Positions 54,362 through 62,654 of a stretch of 64,000 nucleotides of DNA are shown piece after piece. The position numbers and the translations under genes were made by a program. The DNA lies in NCBI RefSeq assembly GCF_025336485.1, contig NZ_JAODAB010000002.1, positions 310,001-374,000 of the forward strand. The letters run 5' to 3'. Position 1 is the first letter of the stretch. Each line of letters begins with the position of its first letter. A model generated the notes under the pieces. That model was not told the DNA's origin. It saw nothing but the letters and a program-made list of their open reading frames with translations, and did no database searches. Source of the DNA: Pseudomonas citri (GTDB lineage: Bacteria; Pseudomonadota; Gammaproteobacteria; Pseudomonadales; Pseudomonadaceae).

Positions 54362-55816
54362 TCAGGCCTGGCTGGCAGGGCTGAACGCTTTGTGCACCTG
54401 CGCGGCGGGCTCGCGTCGCGCCAAGACGAAATACAACGCACCGCCGAGGAAGCAACCGGTGAACCAGGCGAAATTGGCCATCGGTTGCAACAGCGGCGTG
54501 AAAGTGATCGCCACGCCCATCAGCGTCGCCGGCACCAACGCCTTGACCGCCGTCCAGTGGATGCCGCCGCTGTAGTAATAGCGCCCGCTCGGCCCATCAT
54601 TGAACAGCGACTCAACGTCGATCTGCTGCTTTTTGATCAGGTAGTAATCCACCAGCAAGATCCCGAACAGCGGGCCGATGAACGCGGCCAGCACGTCCAG
54701 GGTGTAATGGATCACTTCAGGGTTGTTGAACAGGTTCCACGGCGTGATGAAAATCGACGCCACCGCCGCGATCATGCCGCCGGCGCGCCAACTGACCTTG
54801 CTCGGTGCGACGTTGGCGAAGTCGAAAGCCGGGGAGACGAAGTTGGCGACGATGTTGATGCCGATCGTGGCGGTCACGAAAGCAAAGGCCCCCAGCAGCA
54901 CGGCCACATCGTTGTCGATGCGCGCCACGGTGGCGATCGGGTCATGGAGCATTTCGCCGAACACCGGCAAGGTCCCGGAAACAATCACCACGGTGACCAG
55001 CGAGAACGCCAGGAAATTCACCGGCAGCCCCCAGAAATTACCCCGGCGCACGTCAGACATGCTCCGGCAGTAACGGCTGAAATCGCCGAAGTTCAAGGTT
55101 GGACCGGAAAAGTACGACACCACCAGGGCCGTCGCGACGATCACCTGGCCGAACGCCTGCCAACCGGACAAGGACTTTTCCGCCAGGGTGAAGCTGATGT
55201 GGCTCCAACCCGCCTTCCACACGATCCAGCCGGCCAGCAGGAACATCACCGCATAAACCACCGGCCCGGCCCAGTCGATGAAACGGCGGATAGACTCCAT
55301 GCCCGTCCAGAACACCAGCGCCTGGACGAACCACAGGCTGAGGAAACCGAACCAGCCCAAGTAGGACAAACCGGCAAAATGCGCCGTTGCGTAGACTTCC
55401 ATTGAAGGAAAAAACCGCAGAACCACGATGATCAGCGCACTGGACGCCAGGTACGTCTGAATTCCGTACCAGGCCACGGCGATCAGGCCACGGATCACCG
55501 CAGGAATATTCGCCCCGAACACCCCGAACGCCAACCGGCAGATCACCGGATACGGCACTGCCGCTTGCTGGCTCGGCCTGGCAACCAGATTGGCGATCAG
55601 TTGCACGATGCAGATCCCACCCAACAAGGCAATCAACACCTGCCAACTTGCCAGGCCCAACGCGAACAGGCTGGCGGCAAACACGTAGCCACCCACGCTG
55701 TGCACATCGCTCATCCAGAACGCGAAGATGTTGTACCAGTTCCATTTCTGCGGCAGCGGGCCCAGGTCCTCGTTATAGAGGCGGGGGCTGTAGCCGTTGG
55801 GCAATTGCTCGGACAT
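54362..55816 (-). CDS. NCS1 family nucleobase/hydantoin/allantoin permease
   Basis: A 484-residue membrane protein with about twelve hydrophobic segments and the NCS1 pattern: LPQKWNWYNIFAFWMSDVHS at the start, GIQTYLASSAL, FSGPTLNFGDFSRYC, and the C-terminal LVDYYLIKKQQIDVESLF segment. These import cytosine, uracil, allantoin or hydantoins by sodium or proton symport. AAAAGGAGCC precedes the ATG. No catabolic genes are adjacent, so the substrate is open. Confidence 0.9.
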   Translation of the reverse strand: MSEQLPNGYSPRLYNEDLGPLPQKWNWYNIFAFWMSDVHSVGGYVFAASLFALGLASWQVLIALLGGICIVQLIANLVARPSQQAAVPYPVICRLAFGVFGANIPAVIRGLIAVAWYGIQTYLASSALIIVVLRFFPSMEVYATAHFAGLSYLGWFGFLSLWFVQALVFWTGMESIRRFIDWAGPVVYAVMFLLAGWIVWKAGWSHISFTLAEKSLSGWQAFGQVIVATALVVSYFSGPTLNFGDFSRYCRSMSDVRRGNFWGLPVNFLAFSLVTVVIVSGTLPVFGEMLHDPIATVARIDNDVAVLLGAFAFVTATIGINIVANFVSPAFDFANVAPSKVSWRAGGMIAAVASIFITPWNLFNNPEVIHYTLDVLAAFIGPLFGILLVDYYLIKKQQIDVESLFNDGPSGRYYYSGGIHWTAVKALVPATLMGVAITFTPLLQPMANFAWFTGCFLGGALYFVLARREPAAQVHKAFSPASQA

Positions 55817-56057
55817 TGCGGGGGCTCCTTTTGAGTACCGCCGTGCCCCCGCGTCAACTGCTCACCATACTGCGCACGGGAGCCGGCATGGTTTGTATAC
55901 GAACCACTGAGCAGAATGCATGCCATAGGAGAAGAATCTGAGACAAACCGGGGAGTGCGGCGAAGGAGAACAGCGAGCAGAAAGGGGGATACGCCCATGA
56001 ACAGGGCACGAGCGCATGCTAAAGGTGCATAATTTTGTATACAGCTTAGGTCAATCT

Positions 56058-56082
56058 GGTGGGAGCAAGGCTTGCCCGCGAT
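56058..56082. repeat. Single arm of a GTGGGAGCAAGG-family REP
   Basis: One arm, GGTGGGAGCAAGGCTTGCCCGCGATGA, without its partner, in the 464-base gap between the NCS1 permease and cvfB. The remaining gap up to 56110 shows no coding region. Confidence 0.75.
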
Positions 56083-56109
56083 GAAGACGATGCGTTTTTA
56101 GGTACCGCC

Positions 56110-56243
56110 CTGTGGCGAGGGGATTTATCCCCGCTGGGGCGCGAAGCGCCCCCTAATCCCTCCACCTCAATATGCCAGACAGATTAAGTCGACTGGCTTG
56201 GGGTTGCTTCGCAACCCAGCGGGGATAAATCCCCTCGCCACAG
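56110..56243. repeat. Long inverted repeat with nested hairpins (MITE-like)
   Basis: Arms of 28 bases, identical in inverted orientation (TGTGGCGAGGGGATTTATCC and its extension CCGCTGGG), enclose about 78 bases. Just inside each arm is a further hairpin (GGCGCGAAGCGCC on the left, GGGTTGCTTCGCAACCC on the right). The outer part is the GTGGCGAGGG REP sequence; the whole is a composite element rather than a single REP. Confidence 0.9.
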
Positions 56244-56280
56244 AAAGTCTGTTTCCACAGACCCAACCATCCAATCAAAA

Positions 56281-57117
56281 TCAGCTCAATTCGATCCGAT
56301 CCGCATGAATGACAATCTGCCCACTCTTGTACAGCGCACCAATGGCCTTCTTGAAGTTGCCCTTGCTCACGCCAAACAGGCTGCTGATCAAGGCCGGATC
56401 GCTCTTGTCACTGACCGCCAGCGTGCCGTTGTTCTCGCGCAACTTGGCGAGGATCTTAACGTTCAGGCTGGAGGCGGCTTCCTGGCCGACCGGCTGCAAA
56501 CTCAGGCTGATCTTGCCATCCGCACGGACTTCCTTGATGAAGCCCTTCTCCTGCCTGCCGGCGCGCATGAACTTGAAGATTTCGTTCTTGTGGATCAGGC
56601 CCCAGTGCTTGTTATTGATGATTGCCTTGAACCCCATGTCGGTGGCTTCGGCGACCAGCAAATCGACTTCCTGCCCTGGGGTGTAGTTGGCCGGCGTCTT
56701 GTCCAGGTGGCGATCCAGGCGCGCCGTGGCGGTGATGCGGCGGGTGCGCTTGTCGAGATAAACATGCACCACGCAGTAATCGCCGACGCTCAGTTGACGC
56801 TTTTCTTCGGAGTACGGTAGCAACAGATCCTTGGGCAGGCCCCAATCCAGAAAGACCCCGATGCTGTTGATCTGCACCACTTTCAGGCTGGCGAATTCAC
56901 CCACCTGGACTTTGGGCTTTTCAGTCGTCGCGAGCAGTTTGTCGTCGCTGTCCAGGTAAATAAAAACATTGAGCCAGTCTTCATCTTCACTGGGAATATC
57001 CTTGGGGATATAACGATTGGGCAGCAAGATCTCGCCATCCGCACCGCCATCCAGATACAAACCGAAGTCCGTGTGCTTGACCACTTGCAAACTGTTGTAG
57101 CGCCCGATTAAAGCCAT
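56281..57117 (-). CDS. CvfB family S1 RNA-binding protein
   Basis: A 278-residue protein with S1-like modules (YNSLQVVKHTDFGLYLDGG at the N terminus; VVQINSIGVFLDWGLPKDLLLP in the middle; FKAIINNKHWGLIHKNEIF) and a C-terminal winged helix (GVSKGNFKKAIGALYKSGQI). This is the CvfB/YitL layout; the family affects virulence gene expression in staphylococci, but the pseudomonad role is not established. Confidence 0.9.
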   Translation of the reverse strand: MALIGRYNSLQVVKHTDFGLYLDGGADGEILLPNRYIPKDIPSEDEDWLNVFIYLDSDDKLLATTEKPKVQVGEFASLKVVQINSIGVFLDWGLPKDLLLPYSEEKRQLSVGDYCVVHVYLDKRTRRITATARLDRHLDKTPANYTPGQEVDLLVAEATDMGFKAIINNKHWGLIHKNEIFKFMRAGRQEKGFIKEVRADGKISLSLQPVGQEAASSLNVKILAKLRENNGTLAVSDKSDPALISSLFGVSKGNFKKAIGALYKSGQIVIHADRIELS

Positions 57118-57434
57118 GTCCTGATACCCTCATTGCGAGGGCGGCATTCTACCCGGTTTTACCAGGCGATTCGTTGCGCAGCGCTTGATTTTCCGGACGC
57201 TTTCGATCGGACGGTGACCATTCGTCAGGCAGCCGACAGCTAGCGTCTTTCGGGGGCGGCGTTGGATCCTATCCAGCGTTGTTATTTAAAACAGGGGTTT
57301 AGGGCAGCCTGAGGGCTTGAAGTGCTAAATATTCCAGCCTACTGAAAATATCCAAAGGGATATTGGCCCAGCATCGGTCAGGCATTTACTGTACGATGCA
57401 CGGCCGATTAATTATCCATAGGTTAATGGCCGCC
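57118..57434. other. Intergenic region between cvfB and a small gene
   Basis: A 317-base gap between divergent genes. It should carry both promoters, but I see no clear operator, hairpin or REP element and no credible coding region. Confidence 0.5.
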
Positions 57435-57614
57435 ATGCGCGTAAAAGCATCCCAAAGCAAAGCAAAGCCAGCCCCTGCCGTTGAAACCAGCGAATCAATC
57501 AATGACCAGATCGCTGCGTTCCTGAAATCCGGTGGTGAAATCCAACAAATCGCCAAAGGCGTCAGCGGCCAGACATTCGGCCCCTCCAAACAGATCAGCC
57601 TCGGCAAGAAGTAA
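57435..57614 (+). CDS. Conserved small basic protein of unknown function
   Basis: A 59-residue protein, MRVKASQSKAKPAP then a helix ESINDQIAAFLKSGGEIQQI and a KGVSGQTFGPSKQISL end. The whole is rich in lysine and serine. I recognise similar short proteins in Pseudomonas but not a function; a regulator or phage-related DNA-binding role is possible. An in-frame ATG three codons earlier (57426) is an alternative, and neither has a strong ribosome site. Confidence 0.7.
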   Translation: MRVKASQSKAKPAPAVETSESINDQIAAFLKSGGEIQQIAKGVSGQTFGPSKQISLGKK

Positions 57615-57629
57615 CCTTCGCTGCCGGTC

Positions 57630-57659
57630 CCAAAGCGCTTTGAGCTTCGAAGCGCTTGG
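57630..57659. terminator. Hairpin after the small gene
   Basis: CCAAAGCGCTT...AAGCGCTTGG forms a stem of about ten pairs just after the stop at 57614. No T run follows on the plus strand, so it may be a rho-independent-like hairpin or only a message-stabilising stem. Confidence 0.5.
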
Positions 57660-57794
57660 ACTGCCCCCCTCCCCGCCCCATTTCACCTGAATCGACGAAC
57701 GGCCTTCCTTGCCAGGTATTGGCCGCTATCCTTTTTAGCCCAAGCCTTCCGATTTTGTGTTCGTTCCTGCTACTCGCGACCGATGGAGTGCAGC

Positions 57795-58511
57795 ATGCGC
57801 CTCCCCATTGCCTTGCTGACGATCAGCCTGCTGTCGAGTCCACTGGCCCACGGGCAGGTCTTCCAGCGCGAGCTCGGCGACTTCGACCTCAAGCTCGGCA
57901 CCAGCCCAAGCCGCAGCATGGCCCAGGGCCTGGTCACCCCCTTGAGTACCGGCTCATTCCATGGCGGCCTGGACCTGAGTCACGACAGCGGCTGGTATGT
58001 GGGCCAATGGTCCCCCAGCGCCGGCCTGTCACCTTCCACCGACCTGGAGGTCGACTCCTACGCGGGCTTTAAACACCCCTTTGACCAGACCCTGGGTTAC
58101 GAAGTCGGCCTGATCCACTACAGTTACCCCACGCTCGACACCTCTGACAGCCAGGAACTCTACGGCGGCCTGACCGTGCTTGGCAGTCGTTTCGGCGCAG
58201 CCTTGAGCAACGATCCCGACAAACAGAACAGCACCCTGTTCGCCGATCTGGGTGGCAACGTGCCGTTCGGCATCGGCATCAGCGCCAAATACACCACCCA
58301 CCAGCTCAACACCCCAGTCTCGGTGGAGAACGGCTATGTAGGCAGTTTCAGCGACTGGTCGTTGAAAATTTCCCGCCCCTGGATGGGCATCGACCTGGAC
58401 CTGATCTACAGCGATTCCAGCCTCAGCGGCAGCAGTTGCTCGGCCTATTCCGGCCACAACAGCGAATGCGACGGGCTGTTGACCCTGAAGATGGCCCACC
58501 CTTTTTACTAA
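57795..58511 (+). CDS. TorF family putative porin
   Basis: A 238-residue outer membrane protein with a signal peptide (MRLPIALLTISLLSSPLAHG). The body alternates amphipathic strands (GSFHGGLDLSHDSGWYVGQW, YEVGLIHYSYPTLDTSDSQE) and ends with a C-terminal phenylalanine-tyrosine pair, as for small beta-barrels of the TorF (TIGR02001-like) group. Three cysteines near the C terminus are unusual for such barrels. The ATG at 57795 follows GGAGTGCAGC. Confidence 0.83.
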   Translation: MRLPIALLTISLLSSPLAHGQVFQRELGDFDLKLGTSPSRSMAQGLVTPLSTGSFHGGLDLSHDSGWYVGQWSPSAGLSPSTDLEVDSYAGFKHPFDQTLGYEVGLIHYSYPTLDTSDSQELYGGLTVLGSRFGAALSNDPDKQNSTLFADLGGNVPFGIGISAKYTTHQLNTPVSVENGYVGSFSDWSLKISRPWMGIDLDLIYSDSSLSGSSCSAYSGHNSECDGLLTLKMAHPFY

Positions 58512-58592
58512 GCGTTACGTATTTAACCATCTGAACTGCCGCCCGCCTGCCATGCTCAAACAAGACACCTACGTACTCGCAAGGACTCGCTC

Positions 58593-59459
58593 ATGTCGCG
58601 CTGGTTATCACGCACCGCCATGCTCATCGCCCTGCTGCTGGCCTTTACCGCGTGTAGCCGCATCGGCCTGGCCTACCGCAACCTCGACCTGATCATCCCC
58701 TGGACCCTCAACGACTATCTGGAGATCAACGGCGAAAAGAAAGACTGGTTCAACGAACGCCTCAAGGAACACCTGAGCTGGCATTGCACCACGCAGTTGC
58801 CCGGCTACCTGGACTGGCTCGATCGCCTGAAAATCATGGTGCAAACCAACCGGGTGACCGACCAGGCGCTACAAGAACGCACCCGGGAAGCCAAGGCCGC
58901 CATCGCCGAAACCGCCAGGCAAATCACCCCCTCGGCCATCGAGTTGCTGCAAGGCCTGAACGATGACCAGGTCGATGACATGGACGCCGCGTTCGTCAAG
59001 GACCAGCGCAAACGCCAGCAGCAATACCTCAAGCCGACGTTGCAGGAACAGATCCAGGAGCGCAGCGCGCGCATGGAGAAACGCCTCAACGACTGGCTCG
59101 GCCCGCTCAACATCGCCCAGCGCCAACGCGTTGTGGCCTGGTCCACCGCCCTGGGCGACCAGAACCAGCAATGGATCGCCAACCGTGCCCACTGGCAGAA
59201 CCAGTTCAGCGCCGCCGTGGCCCAACGCCACAACCCCGACTTTCCCCAACGCATCGAGCAGTTGCTGGTCAACCGCGAAAGCCTGTGGACCCCCGCCTAC
59301 CGCGAAGCCTACGACAACACCGAAGCCCAGGCCCGCAGCCTGCTGGTCGACCTGATGGCCGACAGCACCGAACCCCAGCGCGAACGGCTGCTGAAGAAAA
59401 TCGACGGGGTGAAGAAGGATTTCAGTGATTTGAAGTGCCTGAAAGCAGCGCGCTCCTGA
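58593..59459 (+). CDS. DUF6279 family lipoprotein
   Basis: A 288-residue protein with a lipoprotein signal peptide: MSRWLSRTAMLIALLLAFTAC gives the lipobox with Cys21. The mature part is mostly helical and charged, with RIGLAYRNLDLIIPWTLNDY just after the lipid anchor, a conserved feature of this family. It is attached to a membrane facing the periplasm. Function unknown; no clear partner nearby. Confidence 0.82.
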   Translation: MSRWLSRTAMLIALLLAFTACSRIGLAYRNLDLIIPWTLNDYLEINGEKKDWFNERLKEHLSWHCTTQLPGYLDWLDRLKIMVQTNRVTDQALQERTREAKAAIAETARQITPSAIELLQGLNDDQVDDMDAAFVKDQRKRQQQYLKPTLQEQIQERSARMEKRLNDWLGPLNIAQRQRVVAWSTALGDQNQQWIANRAHWQNQFSAAVAQRHNPDFPQRIEQLLVNRESLWTPAYREAYDNTEAQARSLLVDLMADSTEPQRERLLKKIDGVKKDFSDLKCLKAARS

Positions 59460-59494
59460 AATCACTGAAATCCAATGGGTGGGGCGTATAACCG

Positions 59495-59887
59495 TCAGGC
59501 AATCTGCGCCTTCGAAGCCAGATCATCAAAGGTGAACTCATCCAACGCATCCTCCTGCTCATCCAACACCTGGCGCGGATGATCATTGCCCGGGATGCTG
59601 CTGTCGATCAGGCTCAACAGCCGAGAACCACGAGGCGTCAGCCTGAAATTCTCGCCGTTACCGCCCTCTTCCTCCGGCCGAGGTTCAATAAACCCACGCT
59701 CGAGCAGCAACTTTTCGTACTCCCCGGCAACCGTTTTCAGATGATCGAGGTTCTCGATCGCCTCGCCCTCAGCCGCCTTCGCCGCCGCGTACTGTTCCGC
59801 ATACGGCCGTGGGGTAAAACTGTGGCCGGCGCCGTTCTGCACCTCGTGCAACAACCGTTCGATCAAGTCCCAGTTATAAGTCGTCAT
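59495..59887 (-). CDS. DUF2513-like protein
   Basis: A 130-residue acidic protein with the start MTTYNWDLIERLLHEVQNG, which resembles DUF2513 proteins, and a probable winged-helix core (LLERGFIEPRPEE, FRLTPRGSRLLSLID). A role in DNA binding or stress response is possible. The match is weak and was made by eye. No functional link to the neighbours is seen. Confidence 0.65.
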   Translation of the reverse strand: MTTYNWDLIERLLHEVQNGAGHSFTPRPYAEQYAAAKAAEGEAIENLDHLKTVAGEYEKLLLERGFIEPRPEEEGGNGENFRLTPRGSRLLSLIDSSIPGNDHPRQVLDEQEDALDEFTFDDLASKAQIA

Positions 59888-60059
59888 CCTGGTCCATCCT
59901 CCAAAGAGTGAGAGGCCTACTTAGGGTGTGACCGAGGTGCCACGCCACCGTTCAGCCAGGCTTCCAGGCGGACCGTCTCGCCAACCGACCAACGGTCTGT
60001 CGAATTCATTCAGGGTCAGACGACCACTGTTGAACCCCCTGCCTCCAGGAGAAATCACC

Positions 60060-60791
60060 ATGAACGTAGAGAATCATCCAGTCGTCTCACGGGAAGAATG
60101 GCTCAAAGCCCGCCAACAACACCTGGCCCACGAAAAAGCCTTCACCCGCGAACGCGACAAACTCAGTGCCGAACGCCGAGCCCTGCCCTGGGTAAAAATC
60201 GACAAACCCTACCGCTTCCTCGGCCCCAACGGCGAACTGAGCCTGGCCGACCTGTTCGGTAGCCACAGCCAACTGATCATTTACCACTTCATGTTCGGCC
60301 CCGGCTGGAAAGAAGGTTGCCAGGGCTGCTCCTTCCTTTCTGATCACATCGACGGTGCCAACCAACACCTGGCCCACCACGACGTCGCCGTGGTCGCGGT
60401 GTCCCGCGCCCCGTTCGCCGAATTCCAGTCATTCAAGCGCCGCATGGGCTGGGCCTTCGACTGGGTCTCTTCAAACGGTTGCGACTTCAACTACGACTTC
60501 GGCGTCAGCTTCAAAGCCGAAGACACCGCCGCCGGAAAAGCCACCTACAACTACGAAAAGACCGACACCGCCGAAGGCGAACTCCCCGGCCTGAGCGTCT
60601 TCTATCGCAACGAAGCCGGCGAAGTCTTCCACACCTACTCCACCTACGCCCGAGGCCTGGACATGCTGGTCGGCGCCTACAACTTCCTCGATCTCACGCC
60701 CAAGGGCCGCAACGAAGACGAGATCATGGATTGGGTAAGGCATCACGATAAGTACGAGGACGCCAAGCCTCACAGTTGCTGCCACGGTTGA
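60060..60791 (+). CDS. DUF899 family thioredoxin-like protein
   Basis: A 243-residue protein of the DUF899 group: FGPGWKEGCQGCSFLSD carries a CxxC motif in a thioredoxin-like context, and LPGLSVFYRNEAGEVFHTYSTYARG and the FLDLTPKGRNE tail are family hallmarks. Some members are called dithiol-disulfide isomerases, but the reaction is unproven. A CAGGAG site precedes the ATG at 60060. Confidence 0.88.
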   Translation: MNVENHPVVSREEWLKARQQHLAHEKAFTRERDKLSAERRALPWVKIDKPYRFLGPNGELSLADLFGSHSQLIIYHFMFGPGWKEGCQGCSFLSDHIDGANQHLAHHDVAVVAVSRAPFAEFQSFKRRMGWAFDWVSSNGCDFNYDFGVSFKAEDTAAGKATYNYEKTDTAEGELPGLSVFYRNEAGEVFHTYSTYARGLDMLVGAYNFLDLTPKGRNEDEIMDWVRHHDKYEDAKPHSCCHG

Positions 60792-60831
60792 TGCTGGGTT
60801 GCTCACCCACCACCCAGTCGAGCAAAGCCCC

Positions 60832-60880
60832 CCTGTGGCGAGGGGGCTTGCTCCCGCTCGACTGCGCAGCAGGCGCCTGC
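60832..60880. repeat. REP-like element, GTGGCGAGGG variant with extended tail
   Basis: CTGTGGCGAGGGGGCTTGCTCCCGCTCGACTGCGCAGCAGGC, an imperfect palindrome followed by a tail shared with 61875-61925. It lies after the DUF899 gene. Confidence 0.75.
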
Positions 60881-60997
60881 TTTGCCTTGATCTAACGCTA
60901 CGCGACAGGCTTGATGTAATCGGGAGAGCTACGGGGCAGTAACAGAACCAAGACAATGGGCGACTTTCCAGTCGCCCACTTCATCGCATTAACCTGC

Positions 60998-61255
60998 TCA
61001 TCGCCGATGGCCCTGCTGGGCTTGCATGTATTGGCGAAGAAGCTGATTGATGCGTGTCTGATAACCCGCACCCTGCCCCTTGAACCACTCCAGCACATCG
61101 GCATCAAGGCGAATAGTCACCGCCTGCTTTACTGGCACACGCAGCTCGGCGCGACGGAAGAAATCTTCATCCAATTCGGGGATATCGCTGGTATCAATGT
61201 CCGCGTCACTCAACTTGGCCAAGCGCTCCCAGTCAGTTTTCGACGTTTTCGACAT
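60998..61255 (-). CDS. brnA: BrnA family antitoxin
   Basis: An 85-residue protein with an acidic N terminus (LSDADIDTSDIPELDEDFF) and a C-terminal ribbon-helix-helix DNA-binding part (KQAVTIRLDADVLEWFKGQG, YQTRINQLLRQYM). This is the BrnA layout. BrnA neutralises BrnT and represses the operon. Its gene overlaps brnT by 23 bases and is second in the operon, as expected. Confidence 0.9.
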   Translation of the reverse strand: MSKTSKTDWERLAKLSDADIDTSDIPELDEDFFRRAELRVPVKQAVTIRLDADVLEWFKGQGAGYQTRINQLLRQYMQAQQGHRR

Positions 61256-61511
61256 AACGTATGGCCTCCTGCTTAGTGGCTTTTCGGGCGGAGATGATGC
61301 GGATCACATCGCCCCGCCGCTCGGTGTACACGACCACGCCAATCAACGCTTTGATCAATCCGATAGTGATCCAGCGCTCTTCACCGTAATCCATTCGGCC
61401 ATCATGCAAAGCCAGCATCGGATGCTGAAAGATGTCCGGCACGTCGTTGAAGTCGATGCCGTGCTTAAGAATGTTGGCCCGGTTCTTGGCTTCGTCCCAT
61501 TCAAATAGCAT
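61233..61511 (-). CDS. brnT: BrnT family ribonuclease toxin
   Basis: A 92-residue protein with the BrnT signature at the N terminus (FEWDEAKNRANILKHGIDF) and the C-terminal VIRIISARKATKQE motif containing the conserved arginine. BrnT is a RelE-fold ribonuclease that stops growth under stress. It precedes brnA on the minus strand. The gap upstream to 61577 probably contains the operon promoter. Confidence 0.92.
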   Translation of the reverse strand: MLFEWDEAKNRANILKHGIDFNDVPDIFQHPMLALHDGRMDYGEERWITIGLIKALIGVVVYTERRGDVIRIISARKATKQEAIRYVENVEN

Positions 61512-61576
61512 GGGACCCTCTGTACTTACTTACGTACATACACAGTACTCCCCTCTGCAGAAATACACAGCCCTTG

Positions 61577-61828
61577 CTAGCTCAATGAGATGGCCATCGG
61601 ATCACTAGCGACATTGGAGACAACCCAGAAGACGCAACCGTATTCGGTGCAGGACGCCTCTTTACCGAAGATTACTGTCGTAACCGTCCATCCAAAATCA
61701 GACGCATCCCGTAAAAAAGTGCGAAAAGTCCTGTACAGAGGTGGAAACCTCCTGCGAGTCGCAGGGGAGGAAATGGGAACTGGGCCCATCATTACGACGA
61801 ATACGAAGCCAAGCCCCATAACATGACA
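61577..61828 (-). CDS. Possible small hypothetical protein
   Basis: An open frame of about 80-140 codons on the minus strand ending at 61577; the reading from a mid-frame ATG gives ~80 residues with segments such as FGWTVTTVIFGKEASC. A plus-strand frame of 78 codons (61590-61826) overlaps it. Neither has a family I recognise, convincing codon use or a good ribosome site, so at most one is real. Confidence 0.25.
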   Translation of the reverse strand, partial: CHVMGLGFVFVVMMGPVPISSPATRRRFPPLYRTFRTFLRDASDFGWTVTTVIFGKEASCTEYGCVFWVVSNVASDPMAISLS

Positions 61829-61874
61829 GCTACCATGGCTGATACATAAACCAATCCGAGTCGAGTACCGTTCC

Positions 61875-61925
61875 CCGTGGCGAGGGAGCTGGCTCCCGCT
61901 CGACTGTGCAGCAGTCGCCTGCTTC
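61875..61925. repeat. REP-like element, GTGGCGAGGG variant with extended tail
   Basis: CCGTGGCGAGGGAGCTGGCTCCCGCTCGACTGTGCAGCAGTCG; same organisation as the copy at 60832-60880, including the CTCGACTG-GCAGCAG tail. Confidence 0.75.
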
Positions 61926-62095
61926 ACCTGAACCAAAGCCGACAGTCGCAAGATCAAAGTTCCTACATGAAGCTCGGAAAACGGTGTCTTGTGGCTCAAG
62001 ATCGGGTCGCCCTATAGTTCTTCGTCGCCCAAAAAGGCGTCCGGGTTTGGCGACCCGCTCTACAGAGAGACTCATCAACTTTCGAGGCTCTTACC

Positions 62096-62368
62096 ATGAT
62101 CAGATACATGCCCATCACCGGCATCGACTGCACCCCCGCAACCCTGCTCATCGATACCGAAGCTCCACTCGACGTCCTCTTCGAAACCGCCGACTACCGC
62201 ATCCGCACCGTGACCCAATTGCTGGAGAACATCGCGTTCCGCTCGGACATCAGCTCCGACACGGTGGTGCTTTCCGACTTCTGCAAAATGCTGACGATAT
62301 CGCTGCGCGATGGGTGTGATGTGATGGATGTGATTGGGCGGCGGTTGCGAGAGCAGGCGGCGGAGTAA
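62096..62368 (+). CDS. DUF6124 (DUF3077-like) family protein
   Basis: A 90-residue protein; its body FETADYRIRTVTQLLENIAF and a C-terminal DVMDVIGRRLREQAAE match short proteins found in many copies in pseudomonads. Two in-frame ATGs (62096 and 62108) are possible; ACCATG context slightly favours the first. Function unknown. It is followed by a terminator at 62376. Confidence 0.8.
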   Translation: MIRYMPITGIDCTPATLLIDTEAPLDVLFETADYRIRTVTQLLENIAFRSDISSDTVVLSDFCKMLTISLRDGCDVMDVIGRRLREQAAE

Positions 62369-62375
62369 TGAAAAT

Positions 62376-62397
62376 GGGCGGCCTGTGGTCGCCCGTT
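62376..62397 (+). terminator. Terminator after the DUF6124 gene
   Basis: GGGCGGCC-TGT-GGTCGCCC forms an 8-pair stem (one G-T pair) followed by GTTTC, eight bases after the stop at 62368. Short T run, but position and stem fit an intrinsic terminator. Confidence 0.7.
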
Positions 62398-62524
62398 TCG
62401 CATCAGCAAACCTGATCAGAGACCAGGTGCATTCGTAACAGACACACTACATCAGGGCGGTCAGGCGGCGAGAATGGAGCGCGGGCAGTGCTTGGGCGAG
62501 TGCATTGTGTAAAAATTGGATGGT

Positions 62525-62582
62525 TTGCATGAGTCGGGATCTTACTTTTGTGTGGTGTAAACCAAGCTGCCGACTCATGCAA
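62525..62582. repeat. 13-base perfect inverted repeat with a 32-base loop
   Basis: TTGCATGAGTCGG at 62525-62537 and its exact complement CCGACTCATGCAA at 62570-62582. The region from 62398 to 62654 has no gene; this hairpin is its only clear structure. It is not of the REP families listed elsewhere. Confidence 0.85.
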
Positions 62583-62654
62583 GCTTCTTCAATATTCCAA
62601 CTTCTTGATTTCATGTAGGAAAAACTGGGAATTCCTCAGGGACTGCCAAACCAA

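Noticed and set aside
61590..61826. Plus-strand 78-codon frame
   Set aside because: Overlaps an equally weak minus-strand frame; no ribosome site and no known family.
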